64,000 nt of DNA from Lutraria lutraria (lineage: Eukaryota; Mollusca; Bivalvia; Venerida; Mactridae): the NCBI GenBank assembly GCA_964023205.1, contig OZ026835.1:20721817-20785816 (forward strand), given 5' to 3'. Made by a program: the position numbers and the translations under genes. Below the pieces are notes generated by a model. The model saw only the letters and a list, made by a program, of their open reading frames with translations. It made no database searches and was not told the DNA's origin. Positions within the stretch are counted from its first letter, which is position 1; every line of letters begins with the position of its first letter. This document shows positions 23,336 through 36,326 of this stretch, in pieces.

Positions 23336-26300
23336 TCAGTCCTTCAATGATTCTTCTATAGCAGCCTGTTGAGCCTTTAATTCTTCCATTCTAAGACCTA
23401 GAGTAGATATAACTTGTTGTCTTTGAGTAACAGAAAGTTTGCTAAGTAATTGCAAATACATTGTATGATAAAGATATTTATACATTAACAACACAAACAG
23501 TATATAACTACTTTTAGAAATATTGTTCAATTAAACCAATCATTGCGAACAACTTAAATTGGACAGGCACTTGTGAATCAAACCAATATAAGACAACCTC
23601 TGCTAGTCTTTGCTTTACCATTACTTGTATATTACAAACAAACACAAACAACTTCACTTATTTGCAATACCGGACTGTGCGGTGTTTATTTGGCGACCAC
23701 GAAAGCAGTAAATGAATTGAACATAGAATGTTTGTACATGTACAATGGTATCAATCATGGTATACGAGTACATAACACAGTCGTATCATTGAAAAACTCT
23801 AGTGTGCAAACTGAATCGCCCAGGAACAACCAGAGATCAAAACCCTGTAGGGAAAAATTTCTCTGGAAACCTGTACCCCATGTCAAATTTCAGATTGCAG
23901 AGCATATGGGGCCACACTCTTTACAAATGCGATACGAAAGTTCGACAGTATAGTAATTATACAAAAATATACATAATCATGATAACCGAAATTATTTCTG
24001 ACATCTAAATTTTGAATACTACTGAAATTGAACTTGTGAAGAGCTATCCGGTAGAATGACCAATTACACATCATTCCACAGTTTTAAACATTACGCGCAC
24101 GAGATTTTCGTGCACTTCTGTATAAAACACCCTTAATAATATGCAACGCGGAAAGACAAATATTTCACGCTATACTATCGAACCGCGTGAAATGAATAGT
24201 CTTTGCTTTACCATTACTTGTATATTACAAACAAACACAAACAACTTCACTTATTTGCAATACCGGACTGTGCGGTATAGACTAAAAGAGCGGGAAGGAA
24301 GATAAATCAAAGCACTGAAAGTACTCATGAAAACTGACCTTACAAAGAATTGCACTGCAACATGAAAATGCTAACTAGCTTAACTATTGCATGGCGGATG
24401 TATATAAACGAAGTACAAATGTAATAAGATTCGCATAAAAATATATCTAATTCGTGCCGAGCGAGTGGCAGCTTTAGGAATCAAACAACACTTTGACTGA
24501 CCCTGATCTAAACTAATATTCTGTTTGTAGAAGGCTCCGGCCGCTAACGGCTAAGTAACGATGTAAAAGCTAACACCTTAACGTCATTACAACGTAAATC
24601 ATCGTTTCACAAAAATGCTCAATAAGTTAACGATAACATACAGAAATATACTATGTAAACAAAAGTCGACAAGCATCTAAGACGCAACTGTATCCTTTTT
24701 GTAACTAGCTTAGAAAACTAACACTTTTATGTTTCGACTAGATTACTCAAAAACGTATTGTCAGTAAGATGCGGTAGGATACTCAATGAATGTTCACATG
24801 TAATGCTATACATTGCTGAAGTCACAACTGAGCAGGAAACTTTCTTGTCTATAAGATCAGTTAAATAGATACACACAGAATAGCGGAAGCTGGGATTGGA
24901 ATCCCATCTTTGTCGACTACAAATTTCTTCCGTCTCTGGTAATGATTGTAATACTTGGCATTAGTGTTGTCGTTACTCAGTAAGCTTAAACAATCAGCCA
25001 TCTTAAATGATATGTAGCCAAAATTAGCATCGTCAACCCCGGCTTGTTGAGTCGCTTCGTCTATGCTCCGTTGTAATTTCAGGCCTGCACAATAAATAAA
25101 ACATGTATCAATAGAATGCAAATCGAAAAACAATAAACCCGAAGCCGAGTACTAGTATTACACCATCGAAGATACAGTTTCGATCCCAGCTCTTTTTTGT
25201 TAATCTACTTGGGCAAAACTCGAGTGAGTATACGACAAAATCAGTCAATTTTCCATTGGTAAACAAAAGCGGCCAAAAAAGGCAGATTTCCAACAAGGTA
25301 TACTTAAGGTACAATCACATCTTTGTTAGGAGCGGGACTCCTAAAGCAATACACCTTTTCTGCTCACAACACAGTCACGCCTTTTACATGCAGACCCGCA
25401 CTGAAAAACAGCACCACTTGTCGTTCAAGTACACAATGTCTCCTACAGGAATCCGTCGGAAACACCTTGACTATCTAAACTGTTATCGCACAAAGGTTTC
25501 ATTCACAAACTGTCCAGGTAAGTAACAATACTCACCACCTACCGAACACAAAAGCAGCACCGGAACATTCGATATTGTCTCATACAGCAGAGAAACTACA
25601 TGATGACACATGGCGAGAAGTTAAGTATACATTATATTAGACGATAATAACACAGGCCTTAAACTTAAGGATGGCTCAACCCAACACGTCCAAACCTCTA
25701 TCCAGACAGTACTCCCTGCGCTTTGATGTTAAAACTGCGATTAAAATTACGGCTAATTTCTATGGTGGGACATACCAACTGCTTTCCCCAGACCACATTA
25801 CTACCTACTTTCAGTATAGTACAAACGTTCTGATTGTCTTTACAACACACACATTACTATTTTGCCCTTCCAGGCTTGTACGTGCGGTGTTCAAAACTAC
25901 CGAGTATACACTCTCGAGTTCCCTCCATGTGGAGGTCGTACAGGCCTCTGTTACAAATAATCTGCCCACCACCTTTATGTGATCGAGGTTTTCGTCGTGG
26001 CCATCAAAACCAGCTCCACTGGTATCACAAAATATGACTTTATCAGCCAACTAAACATCAGTTCCATGTATACATGTATACAGCCAATGACTGACTTACG
26101 CTGTCCCACATGATTTTCCTTCCAGAAAACGAGCTCGACTAATGCTTTAGAACTAGTTCCAACTATGAGCTTCTCAACTACCATGAGTAAAAACACAACC
26201 ATACAAAGAACGTGTCATCAATCTGTCCGAAGGACCTTCTGCGCTTTGCATTGAAATCAACTGACCTATCAAACAAACACATTTTGCGAACGAAAAACGT

Positions 26301-27309
26301 TTTTTTTTTTTTTTCTTGCTTACGTCATGTATTATCTCCTGACAAATTTCATGAAATTTGCCGATACGTGCGTTGCTTACGGATATACAGGTCTCACCAT
26401 GCAAAAAAGAAAATCGTCTGATTTAATATTGTCTACTTTCAACGATGGCGATAACTCCTACAAAAATATATCATAATCAAACCGAGCTATCTTAGGTCAC
26501 AGTCAAAGAAATATCAATAATTTGACGATATATAAAATTATATAAATAGTGTTTTTAAACAAAATACATGTAGTACAGTATAATGGATATAATAGCTTGA
26601 TACAAACACATTGAACTTCAAATGGCATTTTAGACATTATGCCACACAACAACTTATCTAGGTCAACATCACAGAGCAATGCATGCATGATTTTCTTACC
26701 TATCAACTATTAATAGTGTAAGTCATCACCATTAACCTATCAAATGACCAGGATTACCCTAACTAGTAATAGGCACTATACTATGTACCCATAAAACAAC
26801 TAGAATAAGCTTGTACCCATGACTAAAATTCGTATAGAAAAAGGAACCCGTCGCTACGTTATCCGTCGTCCAGAAAGAACACTTCTTTACTTTAAAGTCT
26901 AGGCCTCGCCATTTTTTTTTTTTTAAATGATATTATCAACAATTCCCTGCTATTCACCGAATAATAAATCATTGCAGACAAAATATTTTGTAATTCAAAT
27001 GTCTGGATACGCATGATGCTCATGAAAAAACCTTGGGGTGTTAAACATCTTTAATATCAAGTAAAAAATAAAACCTTTCCCTGCTTGAACAACTGTCTTG
27101 CAACTGGTTGATCATCGAATCTAATTTTGTATATAGAAAGCTCAGAATGTATGTGCATGCGGACAATCCAATACCAACTTATAGGTATGCGCTACCGTTA
27201 AATGATTAATCACATTCGTTGCGAAGCCTACTGCAAATACGCGTCATTAGAAAAAGCTAACCTACTTTATTTTTGTATCTACTTCGTGTAGTTCCAACAT
27301 GGCTGTCAT
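23336..27309 (-). CDS. Candidate 49-residue coiled-coil microprotein, 2 exons
   Basis: Exon 1 is 27309-27266 (MTAMLELHEVDTKI plus two bases), with in-frame TAA and TAG just upstream of the ATG and donor GTAGGT. The last exon is 23441-23336 (acceptor TTACTTAG), reading KLSVTQRQQVISTLGLRMEE and LKAQQAAIEESLKD before TGA. The two join in phase through an Asn codon, giving 49 residues with heptad-like spacing of I/L/V. The 3.8-kb intron contains other open stretches (see 24861-25087), so extra exons are possible. The family is not recognised. Four 216-bp tandem repeats start 22 bp upstream of the ATG. Confidence 0.4.
23605..23683. repeat. Exact ~78-bp direct repeat, copy 1
   Basis: From 'agtctttgctttaccattac' to 'taccggactgtgcggt'. 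The same sequence recurs at about 24198-24276, apparently without a mismatch. Confidence 0.75.
23788..23945. repeat. Dispersed repeat, copy 1 of 2
   Basis: Shares 'ggaaacctgtaccccatgtc' and 'gattgcagagcatatggggc' with 30502-30650. Unknown family. Confidence 0.6.
24020..24197. repeat. Dispersed ~175-bp repeat, copy 1 of 2
   Basis: Nearly identical to 28328-28502, from 'gaattgaacttgtgaagagc'-like sequence to 'gcgtgaaatgaata'. Diverged similarity continues around 24316-24480 versus 28760-28920, so both belong to a larger old element. Confidence 0.7.
24198..24276. repeat. Exact ~78-bp direct repeat, copy 2
   Basis: Identical by eye to 23605-23683, 594 bp away. The block between them ends in the dispersed repeat shared with 28328-28502. 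The arrangement could be long direct repeats of a small element or a recent local duplication. Confidence 0.75.
24861..25087 (-). CDS. Possible unassigned coding exon
   Basis: After acceptor TTGTGCAG the frame stays open for 75 codons (SIDEATQQAGVDDANFGYIS, then MADCLSLLSN and YQRRKKFVVDKDGIPIP) to TAA. Composition looks protein-like (D, N, Q, K mixed with F, Y, I) and unlike the AT-rich surroundings. Its incoming phase (1) does not match the exon at 27266. No family is recognised, and it could be a terminal exon of another minus-strand transcript. Confidence 0.3.
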
Positions 27310-27330
27310 GCCGAAACCACCTTAAATCTA

Positions 27331-28194
27331 CAAAGGTTTAAAAGGTTAAAAATGTCTAACATTTACTCGTTAGCTCCAATATCTTGCTAATGAAAGTAAC
27401 AATCTGTTAGTTTATCAACTGGACTGACTGCCAAATTATTACATAAATATTGAAAATTACTACTTATCCCCTTATTAGGAACCGCCCTCAAGGCCATTGC
27501 CACGCTACTGTCAGCTCACCAATGCCAGTTTTCCCACAACAGAAACAAAGGTTTAAAAGGTTAAAAAATGTCTAGCATTTACTCGTTAGCTCCAGTATCT
27601 TGCTAATGAAAGTAACAATCTGTTAGTTTATCAACTGGACTGACTGCCAAATTATTACATAAATATTGAAAATTGCTACTTATCCCCTTATTAGGAACCG
27701 CCCTCAAGGCCATTGTCACGCTACTGTCAGCTCGCCAATGCCAGTTTTCCCACAACAGAAACAAAGGTTTAAAAGGTTAAAAAATGTCTAGCATTTACTC
27801 GTTAGCTCCAGTATCTTGCTAATGAAAGTAACAATCTGTTAGTTTATCAACTGGACTGACTGCCAAATTATTACATAAATATTGAAAATTGCTACTTATC
27901 CCCTTATTAGGAACCGCCCTCAAGGCCATTGTCACGCTACTGTCAGCTCGCCAATGCCAGTTTTCCCACAACAGAAACAAAGGTTTAAAAGGTAAAAAAA
28001 TGTCTCGCATTTACTCGTTAGTTCCAGTATCTTGCTAATGAAAGTAACAATCTGTTAGTTTATCAACTGGACTGACTGCCAAATTATTACATAAATATTG
28101 AAAATTGCTACTTATCCGCTTATCAGGAACCGCCCTCAAGGCCACTGCCACGCTACTGTCAGCTCACCAATGCCAGTTTTCCCACAACAGAAAC
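27331..28194. repeat. Four tandem copies of a 216-bp unit
   Basis: Units start at 27331, 27546, 27762 and 27978 (215-216 bp) with 'caaaggtttaaaagg' and end in 'cccacaacagaaac'. Copies 2 and 3 are almost identical, while 1 and 4 have more changes. The array lies 22 bp upstream of the minus-strand ATG at 27309. Confidence 0.9.
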
Positions 28195-28327
28195 ATAATA
28201 CTAGACGCTGTCGTCGTTGTCTCAATATTCCTCTCAAACTCTGACAAATTTGAAGTTATTTATTATGTCTATTTTCGAAAGTAGCTGGATTTCTTCCATG
28301 TCTAACTAAAATCGGTCGCCACATATA

Positions 28328-28502
28328 CGAATTGAACTTGTGAAGAGCTATCCGGTAGAATGACCAATTACACATCATTCCACAGTTTTAAACATTACGC
28401 GCACGAGATTTTCGTGCACTTCTGTATAAAACACCCTTAATAATATGCAACACGGAAAGACAAATATTTCACGCTATACTATCGAACCGCGTGAAATGAA
28501 TA
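28328..28502. repeat. Dispersed ~175-bp repeat, copy 2 of 2
   Basis: Matches 24020-24197 with few differences (for example cgcgg/cacgg). It ends at the same 'gcgtgaaatgaata' word. Confidence 0.7.
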
Positions 28503-30501
28503 TTCATCTTTCTTATTTCAAAAGAATCTCAAACATGTGGATTATGTACAGAATATTCCAGGGAATTGTTAAGTACAATTCATAGTTCACATAATGTGCA
28601 CTTCATGAGAAATAAAAAAAAACCTTAGTAATGTGATATTACATAAATACAATAATACGACGCTTACTGACACAACACAACAAGCATTCAGTAAGTCAAC
28701 AACAAACACCAATCATCTGACCCTGTAAAATCCTAGCTGAGTCCTTTTTTATCAAAATCAAAGTACTGAAAGTACTCATGGAAACTGAACTAACAAAGAT
28801 TTGCACATATCATGAAATGGGAACTAGTTTAACGATTACATGGCATGTGTAGAAAACGTAGTACAGTACTTTGGTCTGCATCAAAATTCATGCGCGCCAT
28901 GTGAGTGACAGCTATGGAAAGCTGAACAATCATTTCCAATTATCAACAATTGTCTGTTCCTCACCAACTCATAATACAGACGCAGGAACACACCAAAAAA
29001 CCCAGGGCAATAAGGTTTTCACCTTTACTTCCTCAAACACTACTGTGAAATCCATCTCATGTTTGCTAATTCTATATTTATCTGTACGATCCACTTTTTG
29101 TACACATTGTACAACAGTTTGTTAACATATTTATTTCTATTCTTGTAAGATTTACTTTTCTATTTAATTTTCTGAAGATATATTGAATTGCGCTATTTCA
29201 TATCTGGACTTATTTCTCTGTTGTGTTAAGAAGGAGGCATGTAAAAATTCATGATTTTGATTATATTCACAACAAAACAACATTATTATAATCATAAAAA
29301 AGATGAAATGTTTTCTCAAATGTGAAGTATTGCAGTGACTAAACCATAACCACTCAACCAAGGCCCTTCATACACCCTGTAGAAAAAATTGTTAACTAAC
29401 ATAGATCCTGGTGCCATTATAATTTTGTGGTGTTTCTCCCTATAATACTTCTACCATTGCACCATAATAATTATGCTGAGTTCAAATAACTTTTTTCCGC
29501 CAAGCATTTTTAAATCTAACGAAAGCGCCACAAGTGGTGCCAACACAAGTCTGTTCACCACCTCAGTGAGATCTATCCACCTCGTTATCCCTTACAGTTT
29601 CTGAGTTATGAGCTACATTAAAGTGATGCAGTGATCACAATGCAGTGATTTTTAGCTCGGCCTTTAAAAGAAAAAGTCGAGCTAAAAACTAGCTAAAGTT
29701 GAGTATTCTCAGAGTTTTTGTATCTAAAAACTTGCTTAAGAAAAGTGTACTAATACATTGTAAATACATTTGGCCAGATGGTATTTTATATGTTATCATT
29801 GGCTTGATAACATTCTGTTTTTGGCCATGTGATATCTGAATTTCAATCGATGTAACTAAACCATATCTGGAATTATTGAATATTTGCTTGTTGACGATGT
29901 GTTCACAGGATTGTATTGTATCTAGATAATACATGTATACTGAGAGTACTTAACAAAATTAAGTTGCCACCTATATTTTTCAGTATTATTACTTGTCATA
30001 AGTACCTTTGTGAAACTCATTGATATTAATTAAATGTGTGTTGTTACTTAGTTAAAATTCTACTTTCTTCCAAAATAACGACTGGTTTCTATCTTTATTA
30101 GAATATCTGCAAAAGAAAGAGATAAGTAATACTATTGAAAAGAATATCGGCAGTAACTTTATATCAACTTTGTTAAGTTTGGACATACACATAGTATATG
30201 TATGTAAGTTTTAAACAAATCATTACTCCAACACAAGATATCACTTCAAATGTACATTCCATTACTGTCAATAAAATACAAACAAGAACACAATTTACAG
30301 AACATTTATTTTTAACAAAAACGTAATTCACATATATTTATAACAACAAAAACATAATTAACACAATATTTATACATAATGACAAATACATACATAACAT
30401 TTATTCTTTCTTCAAGATCTACAAATGAAACATTCAGTCATATAACAGGTCAATATGAGATACATACATGTATAGATAAATGATATAACTCTGGCATATC
30501 A
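28503..30501. other. Non-coding, diverged repeats only
   Basis: Holds a diverged extension of the 24.3-kb repeat (about 28760-28920) and a second copy of the 4727-4890 repeat (29522-29690). No supported exon was seen. Confidence 0.45.
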
Positions 30502-30650
30502 TTGAAAAACTGTGTGCAAACTGAATGGCTCAGGAAAAACCAGGTAACAAAACCCCGTAGGGAAAAATCTCTGGAAACCTGTACCCCATGTCAAGTTTCA
30601 GATTGCAGAGCATATGGGGCCACACTCTTTCTAAATGCAAAATTAAAGGT
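30502..30650. repeat. Dispersed repeat, copy 2 of 2
   Basis: Matches 23788-23945, including 'ggaaacctgtaccccatgtc'. Borders a long tandem array. Confidence 0.6.
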
Positions 30651-30739
30651 AGACATTATAATGATCATACAAAAATCTACATATAACAACCGAAATTGTT
30701 TATATATTAACAGAATCTGATGGGAGTACTTTAAGAAAA

Positions 30740-31690
30740 TGTCAGTTAAGGAAAAATATTCACATATACATACCAAAACAAGGTCAATCACAGATAATAA
30801 ATAAAGTGTGTCAAATACCAGTCCAATAATACAGTCAAGTCTGTCACATACCAGTCCAAAAATACAGTCAACAAATGTCAATTAAAGAAAAATCGTCACA
30901 TATACATACAGAAACAAGGTCAATCACAGATAATAAACAAAGTGTGTCACACACATGTCCAAAAATACAGTCAAGTCTGTCACATACCAGTCCAAAAATA
31001 CAGTCAACAAATGTCAGTTTAAGAAAAATCGTCACATATACATACAGAAACAAGGTCAATCACAGATAATAAACAAAGTGTGTCACACACATGTCCAAAA
31101 ATACAGTCAACAAATGTTAGTTAGAAAGATCGTCACATATACATACAAAACAAAGTCAATCATAGATAATAAACAAAGTGCGTCACATACCAGTCCAAAA
31201 ATCCAGTCAACAAACAAATGTTAGTTAGAAAGATCGTCACATATACATACTAAAACAAGGTCGACCACAGAAAATAAACAAAAGGCCTCACATACCAGTC
31301 CAAAAATACAGTCAACAAATGTTAGTTAGAAAGATCATCACATATACATACTAAAACAAGGTCGACCACAGAAAATAAACAAAAGGCGTCACATACCAGT
31401 CCAAAAATTTAGTCAACAAACAAATGTTAGTTAGAAAGATCGTCACATATACATACGAGGTCGACCACAGAAAACAAACAAAAGGCGTCACATACCAGTC
31501 CAAAAATACAGTCAACAAACAAATGTTAGTTAGAAAGATCGTCACATATACATACTAAAACAAGGTCGACCACAGAAAATAAACAAAAGGCGTCACATAC
31601 CAGTCCAAAAATCCAGTCAACAAATGTTAGTTCAAGAATATCGTCACATATACATACAAAAACAAGGTCGACCAGAGATAATAAACAAAC
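30740..31690. repeat. Tandem array of ~95-110-bp units
   Basis: About ten units share 'gtcacatataCATAC', 'acaaggtcgaccacagaaaa' (or 'ggtcaatcacagataataaa') and 'caccagtccaaaaatacagt'-like words. Early units are of the 'aatcacagataat' type and later ones of the 'gaccacagaaaat' type, so the array expanded in blocks. Open frames across it on both strands are by-products. Confidence 0.85.
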
Positions 31691-31739
31691 TGAGTCAAAT
31701 AAATGTCCCAAAAAAGTTCAAGAAAGATAATAGACAAAT

Positions 31740-34210
31740 ACATTTTAATGAATTTTGGAAGGGAGTTTGTGAACAAATAAACTGTAATAAAATTAATGGA
31801 CCGGGAAAGAAACATAGAAAATGACAACCTTTCTTGTCTGCTGGCCTAAAAAAACAAGGACGTCCTGAAATAGAAAGCGTACATTGAATATACATCAAAG
31901 TTATGTCATGTTCAACATATACATGTCTCAGAAAGAATCATGAAAGATAAAGTAGAATTCAAGTATCATTAATATTCAAGTGTAGTCAAACCTATGCTAG
32001 CAGCCACCTCTGAATAAAGGCCACTCACGGTGAATAAAACCTATTCATTTAAAGCTGTAATTGATTACAATGTATTTAGAATAAAATAACAGAACTTCTG
32101 AATGAAGACCACCTGAAATGCACAAAATAAACCCAACACATACCTGGAGCCGGACTGTTGAATGCCTCGACTGTGCCTATCCCGTAGACATACCACATGG
32201 GGAAGCCTAGGTCAGGTTGAGTCTACTCGGTTGATCTTGCAAAAAAACAAGAGAAAACAATTAGCAAGTGATCTCACGAAAACATAATTAAACAAACACA
32301 ATTCTATGAATTTTAGAAGGGGATTTGTGAACACATGAACCTTAAACAAATGGACCAGAAAAAAACATAGAAAATGACAACCTTTCTCGTCTGCTGGGCG
32401 TCCATCTTCTTCGTCCTGAAATAGAAAGCGTACATTGAATATACAAGTCTAGCAAAGTTATCTCTGTCATGTTTAACATACACATCGCCTCAGAAAGAAT
32501 CATGAAAGATTAAGTAGAATTCAAGTATCATTAATATTCAAGTGTAGTCAAACCTATGTAAGCGGCCACCTCTGAATAAAGGCCACTCAGTGTGAATGAA
32601 GCCTACTCGTTTAAAACTGTAATTGATTATTTACAATAAAATAAAGAACTTCTGAATGAAGACCACCTGTCAAGAAAGGTCACATTCGGTTTTTCGCAAG
32701 GGTGGCCCTAGTTCAGAGGTTTGATTGTATACATGAAAATTATGTGCATGACAATTACAACAACTGGCCTTCACAGACAACTGGTCTCAACCAGTCTGTA
32801 GATGGTATATAGCCAAACATCACTGAAGTTGACAAGGAAAAATGCACAAAATAAACCAACACATACCTGGGGACGGACAGTTGAATGCCTCGACTGTGCC
32901 TATCCCGTAGACATACCACATGGGGAAGCCTAGGTCAGGTTGGGTCTACTCGGTTGATCTTGCAAAAAAACAAAAGAGAAAAACAATTAGCAAGTGATCT
33001 CACGAAAACATAATTAAACAAACACAATTCTATGAATTTTGGAAGGGGATTTGTGAACACATGAACCTTAAACAAATGGACCAGAAAAAAACATAGAAAA
33101 TGACAACCTTTCTCGTCTGCTGGGCGTCCATCTTCTTCGTCCTGAAATAGAAAGCGTACATTGAATATACAAGTCTAGCAAAGTTATCTCTGTCATGTTG
33201 AACATACACATCGCCTCAGAAAGAATCATGAAAGATTAAGTAGAATTCAAGTATCATTAATATTCAAGTGTAGTCAAACCTATGTAAGCGGCCACCTCTG
33301 AATAAAGGCCACTCAGTGTGAATGAAGCCTACTCGTTTAAAACTGTAATTGATTATTTACAATAAAATAAAGAACTTCTGAATGAAGACCACCTGTCAAG
33401 AAAGGTCACATTTGGTTTTTCCCAAGGGTGGCCCTAGTTCAGAGGTTTGATTGTATACATGAAAATTATGTGCATGACAATAACAACAACTGGCCTTCAC
33501 AGACAACTGGTGTCAATCAGTCTGTAGATGGTATATAGCCAAACATCACTGAAGTTGAGAAGGAAAAATGCACAAAATAAACCAACACATACCTTGGGAC
33601 GGACAGTTGAATGCCTCGACTGTGCCTATCCCGTAGACTACCACATGGGGAAGCCTAGGTCAGGTTGGGTCTACTCGGTTGATCTTGCAAAAAAACAAAA
33701 GAGAAAACAATTAGCAAGTGATCTCACGAAAACATAATTAAACAAACACAATTCTATGAATTTTGGAAGGGGATTTGTGAACACATGAACCTTAAACAAA
33801 TGGACCAGAAAAAAACATAGAAAATGACAACCTTTCTCGTCTGCTGGGCGTCCATCTTCTTCGTCCTGAAATAGAAAGCGTACATTGAATATACAAGTCT
33901 AGCAAAGTTATCTCTGTCATGTTGAACATACACATCGCCTCAGAAAGAATCATGAAAGATTAAGTAGAATTCAAGTATCATTAATATTCAAGTGTAGTCA
34001 AACCTATGTAAGCGGCCACCTCTGAATAAAGGCCACTCAGTGTGAATGAAGCCTACTCGTTTAAAACTGTAATTGATTATTTACAATAAAATAAAGAACT
34101 TCTGAATGAAGACCACCTGTCAAGAAAGGTCACAATTGCTTTTTCCCAAGGTTGGCCCTAGTTCAGAGGTTTGATTGTATACATGAAAATTATGTGCATG
34201 ACAATTACAT
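31740..34210. repeat. About 3.4 tandem copies of a 724-bp unit
   Basis: The word 'cacaaaataaac' recurs at 32121, 32845 and 33571 (periods 724 and 726). Copies are close to identical by eye. Each full unit contains a MITE of the CAGTCAAACC family ('agtcaaacctatgtaagcgg' ... 'gttcagaggtttgattgtat'). The first unit is partial with an internal deletion. Confidence 0.9.
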
Positions 34211-35206
34211 TATATTCGTGAATTTCGTGAATTGATATTGTGTCTGCAGGCAAAATTCTTTGTTATACTGTACATAATTATATATATGAATACCTATAAG
34301 TTGTGGCAGAATTTATTTTTATTGTACTTTCCAACTTCTATGATTAATTATTATTACAGTAGGCCTATATATGTCCATTTTCATATATTCAAATATATTC
34401 CAACTAAGGGTAATTTCACTTTACACAGTATGCAAACAATCATTCAATAATAGTGTTAACATTATCTAGTCATTGTTGTGTCTAGGGTGTTTTTACTCGC
34501 TTGATATACAAATGTATTTAAAATCACATTGTTTAAAGCCATCAGTCTGTGTGTTAATACACTGTGTACATGCTTTATTATACTCCCTGTACTATTCAAA
34601 AATAGTGTATCATGAAATTCTCATGATTTCTCTCTTTTCGAGTCAACCACTTCCAACTAAGGGTTATTTTGGCCAATGACTTATATACATACATGCATGT
34701 ATTCGAAATTCATAGACTGAATTATTATATTTCTTTTCTTCTAAATTCATGGTCTTTCTCTGGTTTTAGGTTCGTTAGTATAGTGTTGTTTATTATTCAT
34801 TCACCTTGATCATTAGCTTGTTCCAATTCTAAAATTAATAGTGTAGCAACTTGGTATATAGAAAGTAAAACATAAATTAAACCCAGAAACTGTGTCGTTA
34901 CTGTATATATTCAGTTCTTACTTAATTTAATTAGTTACAGTTCGATCCAGTGTCAGAGACGTAGCTTGTCCTAAAATAATGTACACGTAGGCACCGGTCA
35001 AGGGGTGTGCATCCCCCCTTCAGACTGTAGATTGCCGCAGACGCATTCTGGGACATTTTCCGGTATTCTTTAGCATAAAAATATCTATGAAGTTCTTGCA
35101 CATTTCATCCTGCAAGATTGATTCATTTTGAATTTTATTTATCATTTATTTATTATTATTTTTCATTTATCAAATGATTTTCCACGAAAGTTGCAGTTTA
35201 GTAAGA
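34211..35206. other. Intergenic, no gene seen
   Basis: AT-rich. Two short similar blocks around 'ccaactaagggt' (34395 and 34651) hint at an old duplication. Confidence 0.4.
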
Positions 35207-35213
35207 ACAGTAG

Positions 35214-35253
35214 CAAGGACTTATATACATACGTGTATGTATATAAGTTCTTG
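35214..35253. mobile_element. Micro-palindrome A2, no clean target duplication
   Basis: 40 bp, arms of 19 with one mismatch (CAAGGACTTATATACATAC / GTATGTATATAAGTTCTTG), centre GT. The flanks do not form an exact direct repeat, unlike the relatives. Confidence 0.6.
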
Positions 35254-36326
35254 TCAGTTTGTACATCGACATGAATAGAGGCCACAAATGAATGTCACAT
35301 TAATAAAATATATGATTCGGGCAGTGTTCAACGTCTATCAACAAACTTGAGGAAAGTATCATTATAGACTGTTACACCTTTAATTGAGTCTATATATAGC
35401 CTAAGATACGGCCCACTGAGATAATAGACATCGAACCAGGAATGCGAGGCATATGTGACTTATTGACCAGCAAGACCCATGATGCCACAGTAGCACGCCC
35501 GTAATTTATTCTTCGGCAAAAAATGTTGTGAGGAACTTCCGTTACTCGTTGTGATCACCCAATATTGTTTGTCAACTAAGTATGTTTTTTTCTCAAAAAT
35601 ATGAAGAATACAGGCATTTGCTTTAGTACAGGTCTGCGACAATCTAAACGTTAAAAAGTGTCTATTTTCTGATTCAAAGCATTCATTGCCAGCTTTCAAG
35701 GCCTAATTTACAAAGTAGCCTCCCTTGATTTTCGGTCGAAGGGAAGCTTGTGATCAAATTTCGATTATGTCCCTTAGATAAGGACCCTTGATAAACCATT
35801 TAAGACCCTAGATAGCACTGAAATCAGTAGAATCACGGTTCATTAAGCAAGACGCGCATTGCGCCCGCAGGCATGATCTTATCAGTGGTTCATCAAATAC
35901 AGTAAAATAATGACAGAAAGTGATATCATGAAGAACTTGACTTATACTTGTATTATTTAACGTTATTTGTTAGTTGTTGGGTAACTACAGCCAAGCTTAA
36001 CATGTTTTATAATAAAATAACCATTGATGTACGCTTTATTATATTTATTCTGCTAATAACAAGTTTTCTTTGACAAGGTGAAAATTTAGTTAATTCTAAT
36101 TTTGTTAATATGTAGATAAATAGATTGTAAAATCCATTCTGTTTCATTTATTCTGATTTTTATCGACAAATGTTACTTTAAACAGCGGCAGATCCAGGAT
36201 TTCAGGGGCATAATATTTTGGAAAGTATGCTATTTCATTGAATGATTTTTCATTTCTTTAGTAGGTGGGGGGGCTGAATTCGCTTGTATTAAATAACTAG
36301 TTTATATTTTATCGAGTATAAATTCA

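Noticed and set aside
25811..26202. Minus-strand open stretches (KVIFCDTSGAGFDGHDENLD and VEKLIVGTSSKALVELVFW) with a possible donor GTAAGT at about 26098
   Set aside because: They look protein-like, but their phases do not join each other or the exons at 24861 and 27266 without stops, and overlapping plus-strand frames are equally open. Left as a hint only.
30740..31690. CRISPR-like regular repeats
   Set aside because: Units are contiguous tandem copies of ~100 bp without unique spacers, in a eukaryotic genome.
32150..33876. Repeated exon pairs in the 724-bp units on the minus strand (GFPMWYVYGIGTVEAFN between CCTAG and GTATGT, and DEEDGRPADEK after TTTCAG)
   Set aside because: The phases of the two pieces do not chain, the third unit has a one-base deletion creating a stop, and the second piece has a poor donor. 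Similarity between copies is due to recent DNA duplication, so it is not evidence of coding.
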